From: CASICS01 sp045564455
GTDB lineage: Bacteria > Pseudomonadota > Gammaproteobacteria > Magnimaribacterales > AG-339-G14
DNA: 64,000 nucleotides
Assembly: GCA_045564455.1 (NCBI GenBank)
Contig: JBJLHG010000001.1
Location: 186,001 to 250,000 of the forward strand
Direction of reading: 5' to 3'
Part shown: positions 16,699 to 25,698 of the stretch, piece by piece
Layout: each line of letters opens with the position of its first letter
Position numbering within the stretch: the stretch's first letter is position 1
Program-made: the position numbers and the translations under genes
The notes under the pieces: generated by a model
Database searches by the model: none
Told to the model about the DNA's origin: nothing
The model's input: only the letters and a program-made list of their open reading frames with translations

Positions 16699-17831
16699 CT
16701 AAGGCAATTTATGTTCTTTTTAACTATTTTTCTGATGAAAAGTTTTATTTTTTAATTGATAACAACGAAGCAAAAGAATTAAAAGAAAAAGAGCTTGAAA
16801 AATTTTCAAATATTAAAAAAAATATTTTTTTGATCTCCGACTTATTTGATTCTTTAGATGTAGACTTACCTGAAACAAATATAACTAATCAAAAAAAAGC
16901 TATTCCTTTTTTAATTCAAGATAGTTTGCTAGATGACGTTAATAATTATTCTTGGCTTTTAAATGTTGATGATAAAATCCTTCTTTTAACCAATAAAGAA
17001 AAATTAAATAATCTACTAAACAAGATAGATCTTTTTTCAACCTCCTCTTTAAGCCCTATCGAAGCATCTTTTGATAGAGATAATTTGATAATTATTGATG
17101 ATAAGGTGATTTTATCGTTACAAAATCAATGGTATTGGTCGGGCTCTTTAGAAGTTTTTTATAATCATCTCACTTTTCTTGAAGAAAAGTTAAAAGATAA
17201 AACTATTGAAAGTCATTGCCTGGGTAAGGTCCCTGAAGAATTAATTGATAAGAATTTTTTAAAATTCACTTTATATAAAAATATTCAATCCTTGTGGATG
17301 GCTAATCTTTCTTCTTTAAAACAAGGTTTCAATATATTGAAAGGAGAATTTGAGCCTAAAATAAATTGGGTCCAAAAAATAAAGGATTTAAAATTTTATA
17401 TTTATTCTGCTTTAGCTATTTATTCTATTTTCTTAGTTTCTAATCTTATTCAAATTAGCTCGTTATCAATTTTAAATTATCAATTAAATAATCAACTTTC
17501 TGAGGTTTTTAAATCAAAATTTCCTAATGAAACAATCGAAAATGATCTTATCTCGCAGGTAAATAACTTAGTAAATTTTGATTCTTATTCCAAGAAAAAT
17601 TTAGATTCTTTGAGACTCTTGTCTAACGAAATTGCTTTGATGGAAAATTTAAGTCTTATTTCAATTAATTCTGATAGCAGCAAAATTACCATAGAAGTAG
17701 AAGCAGTAGATTATGACCAATTAGAAGAATTAGTAAAATTAATGTCGACCATGAATATTGACTTATCTATTGGAAGTTCTAGGAGATTAAACAATCTATT
17801 AGTAGGAGAGCTAAATGTTAGAACTTTTTAA
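16695..17831 (+). CDS. gspL: Type II secretion protein GspL
   Basis: The 378-residue bitopic protein connects GspE to GspM. It has a cytoplasmic actin-like domain (about 1-225, including FLIQDSLLDDVNNYSWLL) and a membrane helix at about 233-255. The periplasmic ferredoxin-like domain ends in an IGSSRRLNNLLVGELNVR strand. Sequence conservation is low, as usual for GspL, so order in the operon carries part of the call. It overlaps gspM by 17 nt. Confidence 0.85.
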   Translation: MTKAIYVLFNYFSDEKFYFLIDNNEAKELKEKELEKFSNIKKNIFLISDLFDSLDVDLPETNITNQKKAIPFLIQDSLLDDVNNYSWLLNVDDKILLLTNKEKLNNLLNKIDLFSTSSLSPIEASFDRDNLIIIDDKVILSLQNQWYWSGSLEVFYNHLTFLEEKLKDKTIESHCLGKVPEELIDKNFLKFTLYKNIQSLWMANLSSLKQGFNILKGEFEPKINWVQKIKDLKFYIYSALAIYSIFLVSNLIQISSLSILNYQLNNQLSEVFKSKFPNETIENDLISQVNNLVNFDSYSKKNLDSLRLLSNEIALMENLSLISINSDSSKITIEVEAVDYDQLEELVKLMSTMNIDLSIGSSRRLNNLLVGELNVRTF

Positions 17832-18273
17832 AAAGATTTTAAACATTAGAATATCAAGACAAAATCAAATTATTGTTGCAGTTCTTGCTCTCTGCTTATT
17901 GATATATATTTTGTTATCATCATTAATAAATTTAAATAACAATGTTAGTAATTTAAAAAAAGAAAATGCAATAACTATCAGCAGAATAGAGTTTTTAGCT
18001 GCTATTAGAGAACAGGAAATAACTTCTAAATCAGCATTCTCATCAAATTTTGCTTCTTCAGTCAATTCTTCTGCAAGAGATAACGAATTAAAAATAGATC
18101 GGACTTTGCCTTTATCCAACAATGAAATATCGATTTGGATTAATGAATCTAATTTTATAGATTTATTTAATTGGCTTTTAGAAATCAATAATAATGGTGT
18201 TGAAATATCAAAGATGAGCATTAGAAGAATTTCTAAAGAAACAGTAAGTGCGCAATTAACGTTTAAATCATAA
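17815..18273 (+). CDS. gspM: Type II secretion protein GspM
   Basis: The 152-residue inner membrane protein has a short basic cytoplasmic end and one helix at about 20-38. A predicted coiled stretch (NLNNNVSNLKKENAITISRIEFL) and a C-terminal ferredoxin-like domain with a WLLEINNNGVEISKMSI strand follow. It stabilises GspL and GspE in the platform. The call rests on this topology and on its position between gspL and gspN. Confidence 0.85.
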   Translation: MLELFKKILNIRISRQNQIIVAVLALCLLIYILLSSLINLNNNVSNLKKENAITISRIEFLAAIREQEITSKSAFSSNFASSVNSSARDNELKIDRTLPLSNNEISIWINESNFIDLFNWLLEINNNGVEISKMSIRRISKETVSAQLTFKS

Positions 18274-18278
18274 AAGAA

Positions 18279-19004
18279 ATGAAATACTTTATTTACTTTA
18301 TCATTTCAAGTTTTTTGATTATTTCACTAGTTGTTATTACTAATTTACCTATGAGAATTATCAAGCCTATTATGGCTGAATATTTTCCAGAAATTACCTT
18401 TAGTAAAATAGATGGAACTATTTGGTCTGGAAAAATCTATGATTTAAATTTTGCTAATGAATATTTAGGAAATTTAAATACCGAAATGGATTTAAGGACT
18501 TTAGAATTTTATTTAGATGACAATGAAGTTCTAGTGCAAGGGAAACTAAATATTATTAGCTCACTAATTGAAAAAAAAATAAATTTAAGAGAAACAAATT
18601 TTGAAATAGGCTCTAGGAGATTTTTGCAAAGAATACCTTCAATTTCTGCTCTTTCTGGAAACAACTTAAATATGAAGTTTGACTTAGATGGGTGTTACGA
18701 GGCTTCAGGAAACCTATATGCTGACTTTGATAGAAAAGGTCTTCTCAACCAATCAGTAACAACAAAAATGGAAGTGATCTTGGGTTGCAAAGACAATAAC
18801 CTGACAGGAGATTTTTTTAGCACTCCTAATCAAGATGTTTTGAAGGGCAATTTCACAGTTGATAATGAGCTAGACTATGTTTTGGAAGCAAATTCAGCAT
18901 TAGTTTTATCAAAAATTTCAAAGCTTTTAAGAAAACCACTAAGTCGTGCACCAGATATTAAAGTCAAGGGCAATTTATATTCATTTTTTTATGGAGATAG
19001 CTAA
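18279..19004 (+). CDS. gspN: Type II secretion protein GspN
   Basis: The 241-residue protein has one N-terminal membrane helix (4-24) and a periplasmic beta-rich part. That part opens with a typical GspN strand, ITFSKIDGTIWSGKIYDL. GspN is an accessory component that is dispensable in several species. This is the last gsp gene. Its stop overlaps the start of the alpha/beta hydrolase by one base (TAATG), so the operon probably continues. Confidence 0.82.
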   Translation: MKYFIYFIISSFLIISLVVITNLPMRIIKPIMAEYFPEITFSKIDGTIWSGKIYDLNFANEYLGNLNTEMDLRTLEFYLDDNEVLVQGKLNIISSLIEKKINLRETNFEIGSRRFLQRIPSISALSGNNLNMKFDLDGCYEASGNLYADFDRKGLLNQSVTTKMEVILGCKDNNLTGDFFSTPNQDVLKGNFTVDNELDYVLEANSALVLSKISKLLRKPLSRAPDIKVKGNLYSFFYGDS

Positions 19005-19885
19005 TGCTAATAGGAAAGAATCCACTTAAAGAGCAACCCGATTGGTTTAAAAAAAATATTGAGATAATTCCACTTTCTTATTCCGTAGAAGTTGATGATA
19101 AAAATATAAAATACTTTATTTGGGGTGATCAATCTTTACCAAAAGTAATTCTGCTTCATGGATTCAATGCACATAGTTATTGGTGGTCACACATTGCGCC
19201 TTTTTTTACCGAAAAATTTTGTGTAATTGCTATGGATTTCAGTGGTATGGGAGAAAGTGATCACAGAGAGGAGTATTCTCAAGAAATTTATTCAAAAGAA
19301 ATCAAAGCTGTATTGGAAGATACAAAATGTGAAAAACCAATATGCCTAGCTCATAGCATGGGTGGAGCTGTTGCAATGTATAGCACATCAATTTTCCCCA
19401 ATCTTTTTTCAAAAATAATTTTGTTAGATTCTGTAGTAATTTTACCCCCCGAAAGAGCAGAAATGATGAAATCAAGAAGACCAAAAGCAAGAATGGAAAT
19501 TGCATCTGATTCAATGGAAGCAGCAGTATCAAGATTTAGGTTAATGCCTCCTCAACCCTGTCAGCAAGAATACGTACTAGAGCATATTGCGAAAACATCC
19601 TATAAGGAAACTGAGCTAGGTTGGGTTTTAAAATCAGATCCAAAGATTTCTAATACATACAAATATAATGATTTACATGAGACTCTTATGAACCCTTCAA
19701 CAGCTTTAGAAATAATTTACGGTCAGCTGAGCCAAATTTTCACTTCTGATGTTCTTGAATATATGAAATATGCAGGACGGTTAGAAGATAAAAACATTCA
19801 TCAATTAGATGGAGCAATGCATCATTTGTTTCTAGACAGACCTTTGGAATTTAAAGATTTAGTTTTAAAAATTTTAGAAAATTAA
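19004..19885 (+). CDS. Alpha/beta hydrolase
   Basis: The 293-residue cytoplasmic hydrolase has an oxyanion LLHGFNAHSYWW segment at about 48-60. The nucleophile elbow AHSMGG is near residue 120, and the catalytic His lies in DGAMHHLFLDRP near the end. There is no signal peptide, so it is not a secreted substrate of the adjacent secretion system. It is coupled to gspN by a one-base overlap and lies 3 nt before the next serine hydrolase. The substrate is unknown; esterase or haloalkane-dehalogenase-like activity is possible. Confidence 0.88.
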   Translation: MLIGKNPLKEQPDWFKKNIEIIPLSYSVEVDDKNIKYFIWGDQSLPKVILLHGFNAHSYWWSHIAPFFTEKFCVIAMDFSGMGESDHREEYSQEIYSKEIKAVLEDTKCEKPICLAHSMGGAVAMYSTSIFPNLFSKIILLDSVVILPPERAEMMKSRRPKARMEIASDSMEAAVSRFRLMPPQPCQQEYVLEHIAKTSYKETELGWVLKSDPKISNTYKYNDLHETLMNPSTALEIIYGQLSQIFTSDVLEYMKYAGRLEDKNIHQLDGAMHHLFLDRPLEFKDLVLKILEN

Positions 19886-19888
19886 TAA

Positions 19889-21076
19889 ATGAGCATTGAC
19901 GGATATTGCGATCCTAAATTTATTGACTTAAAAAAGTATTTTGAAGAATCCATAAATTCAAAATTCGAACTTGGTGCAGCTATTTCCATTGAAATAGAAG
20001 GGAAAAGTGTTATTAATCTATGGGGCGGCTACCAAGATGTCAACAGACGGCGCGCTTGGCAAGAAGATACTTTGTGCAATACTTTTTCTGTATCTAAAGC
20101 CATGACTTCTGCTTGTATTCTTAAACTCATAGAAGAAAAAAAAATTGATTTAAATGAAAAAGTATCTTGTTATTGGCCTGAATATGGTTGCAATGGGAAA
20201 GAAGACACTAAAATTATAGATCTACTAACTCATAGAGCTGGGATGTTTGCTTTTGAAGATAATTTTACAATTAATAATGAAGACTGGACTAATTGGAATT
20301 TATTTGTGACCAAATTAGCAAAACAAAAACCCTTTTACACTCCTGGCTCTGCCCAAAGCTATCATGCTTTAACCTTTGGCTTTCTCGTCGGAGAGATTGT
20401 AAGAAGGGTAGACGGAAGGTCTCTGGGAACTTATTTCAAAGAGAATATTGCAGATGCTTACAATATAGATTTTATATTCGGACTAGATGATGAGGACATA
20501 AAACGTACTTCAGATATTGTCATGTCAAAAATAAGATCACCGATCTTAGCAAAAGCTTTCTTTGGTATGCCTACTTGGCTTCTTCCAAAAAGAATTAGAC
20601 CTATAGTAAGTCTCCTAAAAAAAAGTGACTTTCAGAAAGCATTCTTCAATATACAAACAGAAAAAAATTCTGTAAATAGTAATGCATGGAAGAAAGCTGA
20701 GATTCCAGCTGCTAATGGATTTGCTACAGCAAAAGGCATTTCAAGATTTTATAGCTTTTTGAGCGATTTGAACGATAACTCTTTTATTAAAAGGGATATT
20801 CTTGAACAAGCTATTAAGGTCCATTCTTCAGGTCCAGATACAGTTTTATTAAATCTCCCAATTAAATTTGGACTTGGTTTTATGATAGAAAATCCATACT
20901 CCCCTCTAGGACAAAATCCCGATCTTTTTGGTCACTCAGGCGTTGGAGGTTCTGTAGGGTTTGCTGATAAAAAAAGAGGCATTGGATTTGGATTCACAAA
21001 GAATTATATGCACCCACCTGGAAAGTTATTTAAATCAGCTAATGATTTAACAAAGTTGTTCTATTCAATTTTGTAG
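19889..21076 (+). CDS. Serine hydrolase of the beta-lactamase / family VIII esterase group
   Basis: The 395-residue protein resembles class C beta-lactamase-like esterases (EstB type). The SxxK nucleophile motif is in TFSVSKAMTSA near residue 70. A Tyr-x-x motif is in SYHALTFG near 155, and HSGVGG near 350 replaces the KTG box. No signal peptide is seen, which argues for an intracellular esterase rather than an antibiotic-degrading enzyme. It is likely co-transcribed with the preceding alpha/beta hydrolase. Confidence 0.88.
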   Translation: MSIDGYCDPKFIDLKKYFEESINSKFELGAAISIEIEGKSVINLWGGYQDVNRRRAWQEDTLCNTFSVSKAMTSACILKLIEEKKIDLNEKVSCYWPEYGCNGKEDTKIIDLLTHRAGMFAFEDNFTINNEDWTNWNLFVTKLAKQKPFYTPGSAQSYHALTFGFLVGEIVRRVDGRSLGTYFKENIADAYNIDFIFGLDDEDIKRTSDIVMSKIRSPILAKAFFGMPTWLLPKRIRPIVSLLKKSDFQKAFFNIQTEKNSVNSNAWKKAEIPAANGFATAKGISRFYSFLSDLNDNSFIKRDILEQAIKVHSSGPDTVLLNLPIKFGLGFMIENPYSPLGQNPDLFGHSGVGGSVGFADKKRGIGFGFTKNYMHPPGKLFKSANDLTKLFYSIL

Positions 21077-21187
21077 ATTCTTTTTCAACTGCACTCTAGC
21101 CTAGCAATTAATTCAATAATTTTATTATGAAAATCTATATAAATTTAAATATAAATAAGCAATGTTACACAAAAGTTATATTACAGC

Positions 21188-21201
21188 GTTATCAGCGTAA
21201 C
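21188..21201. promoter_or_regulatory. Operator-like motif GTTATCAGCGTAAC before the TSUP gene
   Basis: This 14-base motif closely resembles GTTATCAGTGTAAAC, the right arm of the inverted repeat in front of the TetR-controlled efflux genes at 42586. It lies 41 bases before the ATG of the permease. A shared regulator is possible, but one half-site is weak evidence. Confidence 0.3.
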
Positions 21202-21242
21202 AATTTAATTATTTGAATAGCTCCATCTACTATACTATTGAT

Positions 21243-21998
21243 ATGGTTTTAGAGCCTTTATTTTACGTTGTAGCTTTTCTTTCGGTATTTGTGCACGGAA
21301 TGGGAAAGGCTGGATTTGGAATGGGCTTGCCTATTCTAGCAATTCCAATGATGTCTCTTTTCATCTCACCAATACAAGCATTATCAATATTGGTAATTCC
21401 TTTAATATTTATGGATTTAATTACGATCCATAGATTTAAGGGATTATGGAATAAAGAAATTTTAAAGTTTATTATTCCTTTTTCTCTTCTAGGTATAGTA
21501 ATTGGAACAATTACTTTTCAGTATCTCTCTGAGAATTCTTTAAGAGTTATATTAGGACTCATAGCGTTAGGATTTGGGTTAAATTATTTTTTGACATCCA
21601 TTAAAGAGGTAGCTTTTAATTCTTCAAAAAAAACTGGCAGTTTCTGGTCTATTCTTTCTGGTTTTACAAGTTTTTCAATTCACGCTGGGGGTTTGCCAAT
21701 AAGTTTTTATTTGTTGCCCATGCGACTAGATAGAAGAATTTATGTTGCTACAACAGCCGTTTTCTTTTTATCATTAAATTTAATTAAATTAATCCCTTAT
21801 GCGTATTTTGGACAAATTAATTTACAAAATTTTTATATCTCTGCCATCCTTCTTCCTTTGGCTCCACTTGGAGTATATTTTGGAGCCTATTTGACTAATA
21901 AAGTTAGTCAGGATTTTTTTTATAATCTTAGTTATTTTTGTTTGATCTTTGCTGGATTAAAGTTGGTTTATGACGGAACAGGAGTATCATTATTTTAA
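21243..21998 (+). CDS. TSUP-family membrane permease (TauE/SafE-like)
   Basis: The 251-residue protein has eight hydrophobic segments. It carries the duplicated family motif GMGKAGFGMGLPILAIP near its start and FTSFSIHAGGLPISFYLLP in the second half. The family exports sulfite, sulfoacetate or related organic anions, or imports substrates such as taurine. A TTG ten codons upstream (21213) would give an extended N-terminus; I prefer the ATG because it starts just before the first membrane segment. The stop overlaps the pdxJ start by one base. Confidence 0.85.
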   Translation: MVLEPLFYVVAFLSVFVHGMGKAGFGMGLPILAIPMMSLFISPIQALSILVIPLIFMDLITIHRFKGLWNKEILKFIIPFSLLGIVIGTITFQYLSENSLRVILGLIALGFGLNYFLTSIKEVAFNSSKKTGSFWSILSGFTSFSIHAGGLPISFYLLPMRLDRRIYVATTAVFFLSLNLIKLIPYAYFGQINLQNFYISAILLPLAPLGVYFGAYLTNKVSQDFFYNLSYFCLIFAGLKLVYDGTGVSLF

Positions 21999-22741
21999 TG
22001 ACCAATTTAAGCGTTAATGTAAACAAAGTAGCTCTCATAAGGAACTCTCGTAAAGGAGAAGTTCCTTGTATAGAAAATTTTTCTAGAATTTGTATTCAAA
22101 ATGGAGCTAAAGGAATTACAGTTCACCCCAGACCAGATCTAAGACACATTCGTCCTGACGATCTTGAATTATTATCTAAGGTTACAAATGAACTAGACGT
22201 GGAATTTAATATTGAAGGAAATCCATTTGAGGGAAGTTCAGGCGACTATCCAGGATTTATGAACTTGGTAGAAAATTTTATTCCAACACAATGTACTTTA
22301 GTGCCAGATTCAAGCAATCAATTAACGTCTGATCACGGATGGGATGTTCTTTCTGAGAAACAGAGGCTTATTCCAATTATCAATCAGTTAAAATCTTTAG
22401 GAATTAGGACAGTACTATTTTCTGATCATGACATTGATCAAATTGAAGCTGCGCATGATATTGGCGTAGACCGAATTGAAATTTATACTGGGCCTTATGC
22501 CAAAGCATTTAAAGAAAATGATTTAAAAGTTATTGAAGATTATAAAGAAGCAATTAATTTCGCCCAAAGTATTAAGCTAGATTTGAACGCAGGACATGAT
22601 TTAAGTCTATTAAACTTAGAAAATTTTTTAAATCTTGGTAAAATTCATGAAGTATCTATAGGACATTCATTAGTTTCGGAATCATTAATTTATGGTGTTC
22701 AAGAAACTATAAATCAATACATAAATATCATAGGAAATTAA
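21998..22741 (+). CDS. pdxJ: Pyridoxine 5'-phosphate synthase
   Basis: This TIM-barrel enzyme condenses 1-deoxyxylulose 5-phosphate with 3-amino-2-oxopropyl phosphate in the DXP-dependent vitamin B6 pathway. The 247 residues carry the signatures ITVHPRPDLRHIRPDD near 40-55, VEFNIEGNP, and TSDHGWDV near 107-114, plus a late LNAGHDLS phosphate site. The length is normal. It is coupled to the permease upstream and followed by grxD after one base. Confidence 0.96.
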   Translation: MTNLSVNVNKVALIRNSRKGEVPCIENFSRICIQNGAKGITVHPRPDLRHIRPDDLELLSKVTNELDVEFNIEGNPFEGSSGDYPGFMNLVENFIPTQCTLVPDSSNQLTSDHGWDVLSEKQRLIPIINQLKSLGIRTVLFSDHDIDQIEAAHDIGVDRIEIYTGPYAKAFKENDLKVIEDYKEAINFAQSIKLDLNAGHDLSLLNLENFLNLGKIHEVSIGHSLVSESLIYGVQETINQYINIIGN

Positions 22742-22742
22742 A

Positions 22743-23072
22743 ATGACAACTGAAGAAAACATAAAAAAACAAATTAGTGATAATTCAATATTATTATTTA
22801 TGAAGGGGTCTCCAGACGCTCCTCAATGCGGATTTTCTCAAAGGGCAACTCAGATTTTGATGGCTTGCGGAAAAGAATTCTCATTTGTGGATATTTTAAG
22901 CAATCAAGATATAAGAGAAAAGCTTCCTAGTGTTTCGAATTGGCCAACGTTTCCTCAGCTCTTTATTAATGGTGAATTAGTTGGCGGAAGCGATATCATG
23001 ATGGATATGTATCAAAGCGGCGAATTACAAACAATGATAGATGGTATAGATTCAGAGGGTAAAGAAAAATAA
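22743..23072 (+). CDS. grxD: Monothiol glutaredoxin
   Basis: The 109-residue protein binds a glutathione-ligated [2Fe-2S] cluster and helps distribute it. It has the CGFS active site (Cys29), the FMKGSP lead, NWPTFPQLF with the cis-proline, and GGSDIMMDMY. No second active-site Cys exists. It runs directly after pdxJ and converges on lpxH with 2 bases between. Confidence 0.96.
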   Translation: MTTEENIKKQISDNSILLFMKGSPDAPQCGFSQRATQILMACGKEFSFVDILSNQDIREKLPSVSNWPTFPQLFINGELVGGSDIMMDMYQSGELQTMIDGIDSEGKEK

Positions 23073-23074
23073 CT

Positions 23075-23785
23075 TTATATATTTTGCTCTATAAGCTTCA
23101 TATCTTCATTTGTTATTTTTAGATACCATAGTTTCTTATCCCAGTCTCCTAAAACGATTCTCTTTCCATAAGTCTCCTCATGAATTTTTGGTCTATGTGT
23201 ATGGCCATGAACCAGTAAAGAAGAATTATTCTCTTGAAACGCTTGATTTACTGCCATTTTATTTACGTCCATAATTTCAAAAGATTTATCTTTGTTTTCT
23301 GTTTTACTTACGTCTCTTAAATTCTTAGCTAACTGAACTCTTTCATTTATGCTTTTAGATAAGAATTCATTAATCCAAGACTCATCTCTTACAACGGATC
23401 TAAATGATTGATAGTCAATATCATCTATACAAAGTGAATCGCCATGCATTAGCAAAATATTTTTATTGCATATTTTAACTATAGATGGATCTTTTAGCAG
23501 AGAAGCTCCGATGGAATTACAGAAATTTTTTCCTATTAGAAAATCTCTATTACCATGCATTAGATATAATTTAGTTCCAGAAGATGAGAGATCTTTTAAA
23601 ATTTTTTTTATAGAGATTATAAATTCATCTTCAAAATCATCACCAATCCATGCTTCAAATAAATCACCTAAAATATATAAAGAATCAAAAGAAGAAGCGA
23701 TATTTTTTATGAAGATACTAAACGCATCTGCTAGATCGGGCCTATCTGCTTGCAGATGCAAATCAGAAATTAAGCAAGCCGACAT
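23075..23785 (-). CDS. lpxH: UDP-2,3-diacylglucosamine diphosphatase
   Basis: The enzyme makes lipid X in lipid A synthesis, at the inner membrane surface. The 236 residues hold the calcineurin-like metal motifs in order: SDLHL (7-11), GDLFEAWIGDD near 41-51, HGNRDFLIG near 79-87, HGDSL and the final HGHTHRP. It follows ppiB on the same strand, the conserved gammaproteobacterial lpxH-ppiB-cysS arrangement. A second, different member of the superfamily lies at 57737. Confidence 0.94.
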   Translation of the reverse strand: MSACLISDLHLQADRPDLADAFSIFIKNIASSFDSLYILGDLFEAWIGDDFEDEFIISIKKILKDLSSSGTKLYLMHGNRDFLIGKNFCNSIGASLLKDPSIVKICNKNILLMHGDSLCIDDIDYQSFRSVVRDESWINEFLSKSINERVQLAKNLRDVSKTENKDKSFEIMDVNKMAVNQAFQENNSSLLVHGHTHRPKIHEETYGKRIVLGDWDKKLWYLKITNEDMKLIEQNI

Positions 23786-23788
23786 ATA

Positions 23789-24283
23789 TTATTTTTTTTC
23801 TACACTAATAATATAAACATCTTCTACGGGCACATCTTGGTGATATCCAGCATTAGTTGTTTCAACTTGTGCAATTTTATCGATTACCTCTTGTCCAGTA
23901 ATTACTTTTCCAAAAACTGCATAACCGCCCATAGAAGGATAATCTAGTGATTTATTATCAGAAAGATTAATAAAGAATTGAGATGTCGCTGAGTTAGGGT
24001 CATTAGTTCTAGCCATCGACAAAGTGTATTTATCATTTTTCAGTCCATTGTCAGCTTCATTAATTATAGGATCTTTGGTGGGCTTTTGATTCATGCCAAT
24101 TTCAAATCCTCCTCCTTGGATTACAAATCCAGGAATTATTCTATGGAATAAAACATTTTCAAAAAAACCTTCCTCTGCATATTCTATAAAATTAGCAGAA
24201 GTTATCGGTGCTTCTTCAGGGTATAGTTCTATTTCAAAGCTTCCCATTGAAGTTGTAAGGGCTAAAATAATAATTTCGTTCAT
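23789..24283 (-). CDS. ppiB: Peptidyl-prolyl cis-trans isomerase, cyclophilin type
   Basis: The 164-residue cytoplasmic cyclophilin has no signal peptide. It carries FHRIIPGFVIQGGGF near 46-60 (catalytic Arg and Phe), LSMARTNDPNSATSQFFI and VFGKVITG. It catalyses proline isomerisation in protein folding. It is divergent from cysS and sits 3 nt upstream of lpxH. Confidence 0.95.
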   Translation of the reverse strand: MNEIIILALTTSMGSFEIELYPEEAPITSANFIEYAEEGFFENVLFHRIIPGFVIQGGGFEIGMNQKPTKDPIINEADNGLKNDKYTLSMARTNDPNSATSQFFINLSDNKSLDYPSMGGYAVFGKVITGQEVIDKIAQVETTNAGYHQDVPVEDVYIISVEKK

Positions 24284-24321
24284 AATGAGAAAGTATAATA
24301 CGCTTTAATAGATATATATAA

Positions 24322-25698
24322 ATGAAAATTTATAATTCTGAAACAGGAAACAAAGAAGAATTCAAGCCTTTAAAAAAAGGCGAGGTGAGCTTGTATGTCT
24401 GTGGGATGACTGTATATGACTCATGTCATATAGGACATGCTAGAACGGTATTAAGTTTTGACGTATTTGTTAGATTTTTTAAATTCATAGGTTTTAAAGT
24501 TAAATATGTCAGAAATATTACTGATGTAGACGACAAGATTATAGATAAAGCAGCAAATCAAAAAATGCCATTTAATAAAATCTCTGAACAATTTACTCGA
24601 GAGATGCATCATGATTTCACTTCATTAAACATGCTTCCTCCATCTACTGAACCAAAAGTTACTGAGAATATGAAAGAAATAATTCAGATGATCTCAGATC
24701 TTGAAGAGGCCGGATTTGCATACTCTGTCGATGATTCTGATGTTTTCTTTGATATAAAAAAATTTCCAGAGTATGGAAATTTATCTAAAAGAGTTCAGGA
24801 AGAATTAGAGTCTGGCTCACGAATTAAAATAGATAATAAAAAAAACAACCCAAATGATTTTGTTCTGTGGAAGGTGACCGATGAAGAGCCTTGCTGGGAT
24901 TCAAAATGGGGAAAGGGGCGTCCTGGTTGGCATATTGAATGCTCAGCAATGAGTAATAAATTTTTAGGTAAGAACTTTGATATTCATGGAGGTGGATTAG
25001 ATCTTAAATTTCCTCATCATGAAAATGAAATAGCTCAATCCAAGTGCGCAACTGGAGGAGATTTTGCTAATTATTGGATGCATGTCGCACCTTTGAATAT
25101 AGATGGAAAAAAAATGTCAAAATCTCTTGGAAATTTTCACTCTATTAAGGAAGTTCTAAATAAATATCATCCGGAGGTTATAAGGATGTTTTTCTTACTT
25201 TCTCACTACAGGAATCCAATAAATTATTCCTTTGAGTTGATCGATGAAGCTAAAATTATTTTAGATAAATTATATGATTCTCTTCAGGACTTAGATTTGT
25301 CATCAAAAAAAATAGACGATGAACTTAAAAAATCTTTTATAAAGGTTATGCAGGATGATTTTAATTCCTCACAAGCAATTAAAATTCTTCAAAATATAGC
25401 TCAGGAGATTAATTCTTCAAAACAATCTAATTCTGTGAATGCATCAGATAAGGCAAATACTTTAATTTCACTAGGAGAAGTACTAGGAATTCTTCAGCAC
25501 CCTCCAGAAAATTATTTTCAATTTGGTGTGGATAATGAATTTTCTTCCGAAGATATTCAAAAGCTTATTGAAGAAAGAAATAAAGCGAGACTGAGTAAAG
25601 ATTTTTCTAAGGCAGATTCTATTCGAAATAAACTTTTATCTAAAAATATAATTCTTGAAGATAAAGAAGGGAAGACTTCTTGGAAAAAGTTAAGTTAA
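24322..25698 (+). CDS. cysS: Cysteinyl-tRNA synthetase
   Basis: This class I synthetase charges tRNA-Cys. The 458 residues show the zinc Cys in VCGMTVYD, the HIGH motif as HIGHAR at about 37-42, the HGGGLDLKFPHHENE stretch and KMSKSLGNF near 265-273. A C-terminal helical domain ends in a tryptophan-lysine tail. Its last 9 bases overlap the end of the antiporter gene on the opposite strand. A TATAAT at 24294-24299 may be its -10. Confidence 0.97.
   Translation: MKIYNSETGNKEEFKPLKKGEVSLYVCGMTVYDSCHIGHARTVLSFDVFVRFFKFIGFKVKYVRNITDVDDKIIDKAANQKMPFNKISEQFTREMHHDFTSLNMLPPSTEPKVTENMKEIIQMISDLEEAGFAYSVDDSDVFFDIKKFPEYGNLSKRVQEELESGSRIKIDNKKNNPNDFVLWKVTDEEPCWDSKWGKGRPGWHIECSAMSNKFLGKNFDIHGGGLDLKFPHHENEIAQSKCATGGDFANYWMHVAPLNIDGKKMSKSLGNFHSIKEVLNKYHPEVIRMFFLLSHYRNPINYSFELIDEAKIILDKLYDSLQDLDLSSKKIDDELKKSFIKVMQDDFNSSQAIKILQNIAQEINSSKQSNSVNASDKANTLISLGEVLGILQHPPENYFQFGVDNEFSSEDIQKLIEERNKARLSKDFSKADSIRNKLLSKNIILEDKEGKTSWKKLS

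Noticed and set aside
21128..21217. 29-codon ORF between the serine hydrolase and the TSUP permease
   Set aside because: It has no ribosome site, low-complexity composition and runs through the probable promoter of the permease.
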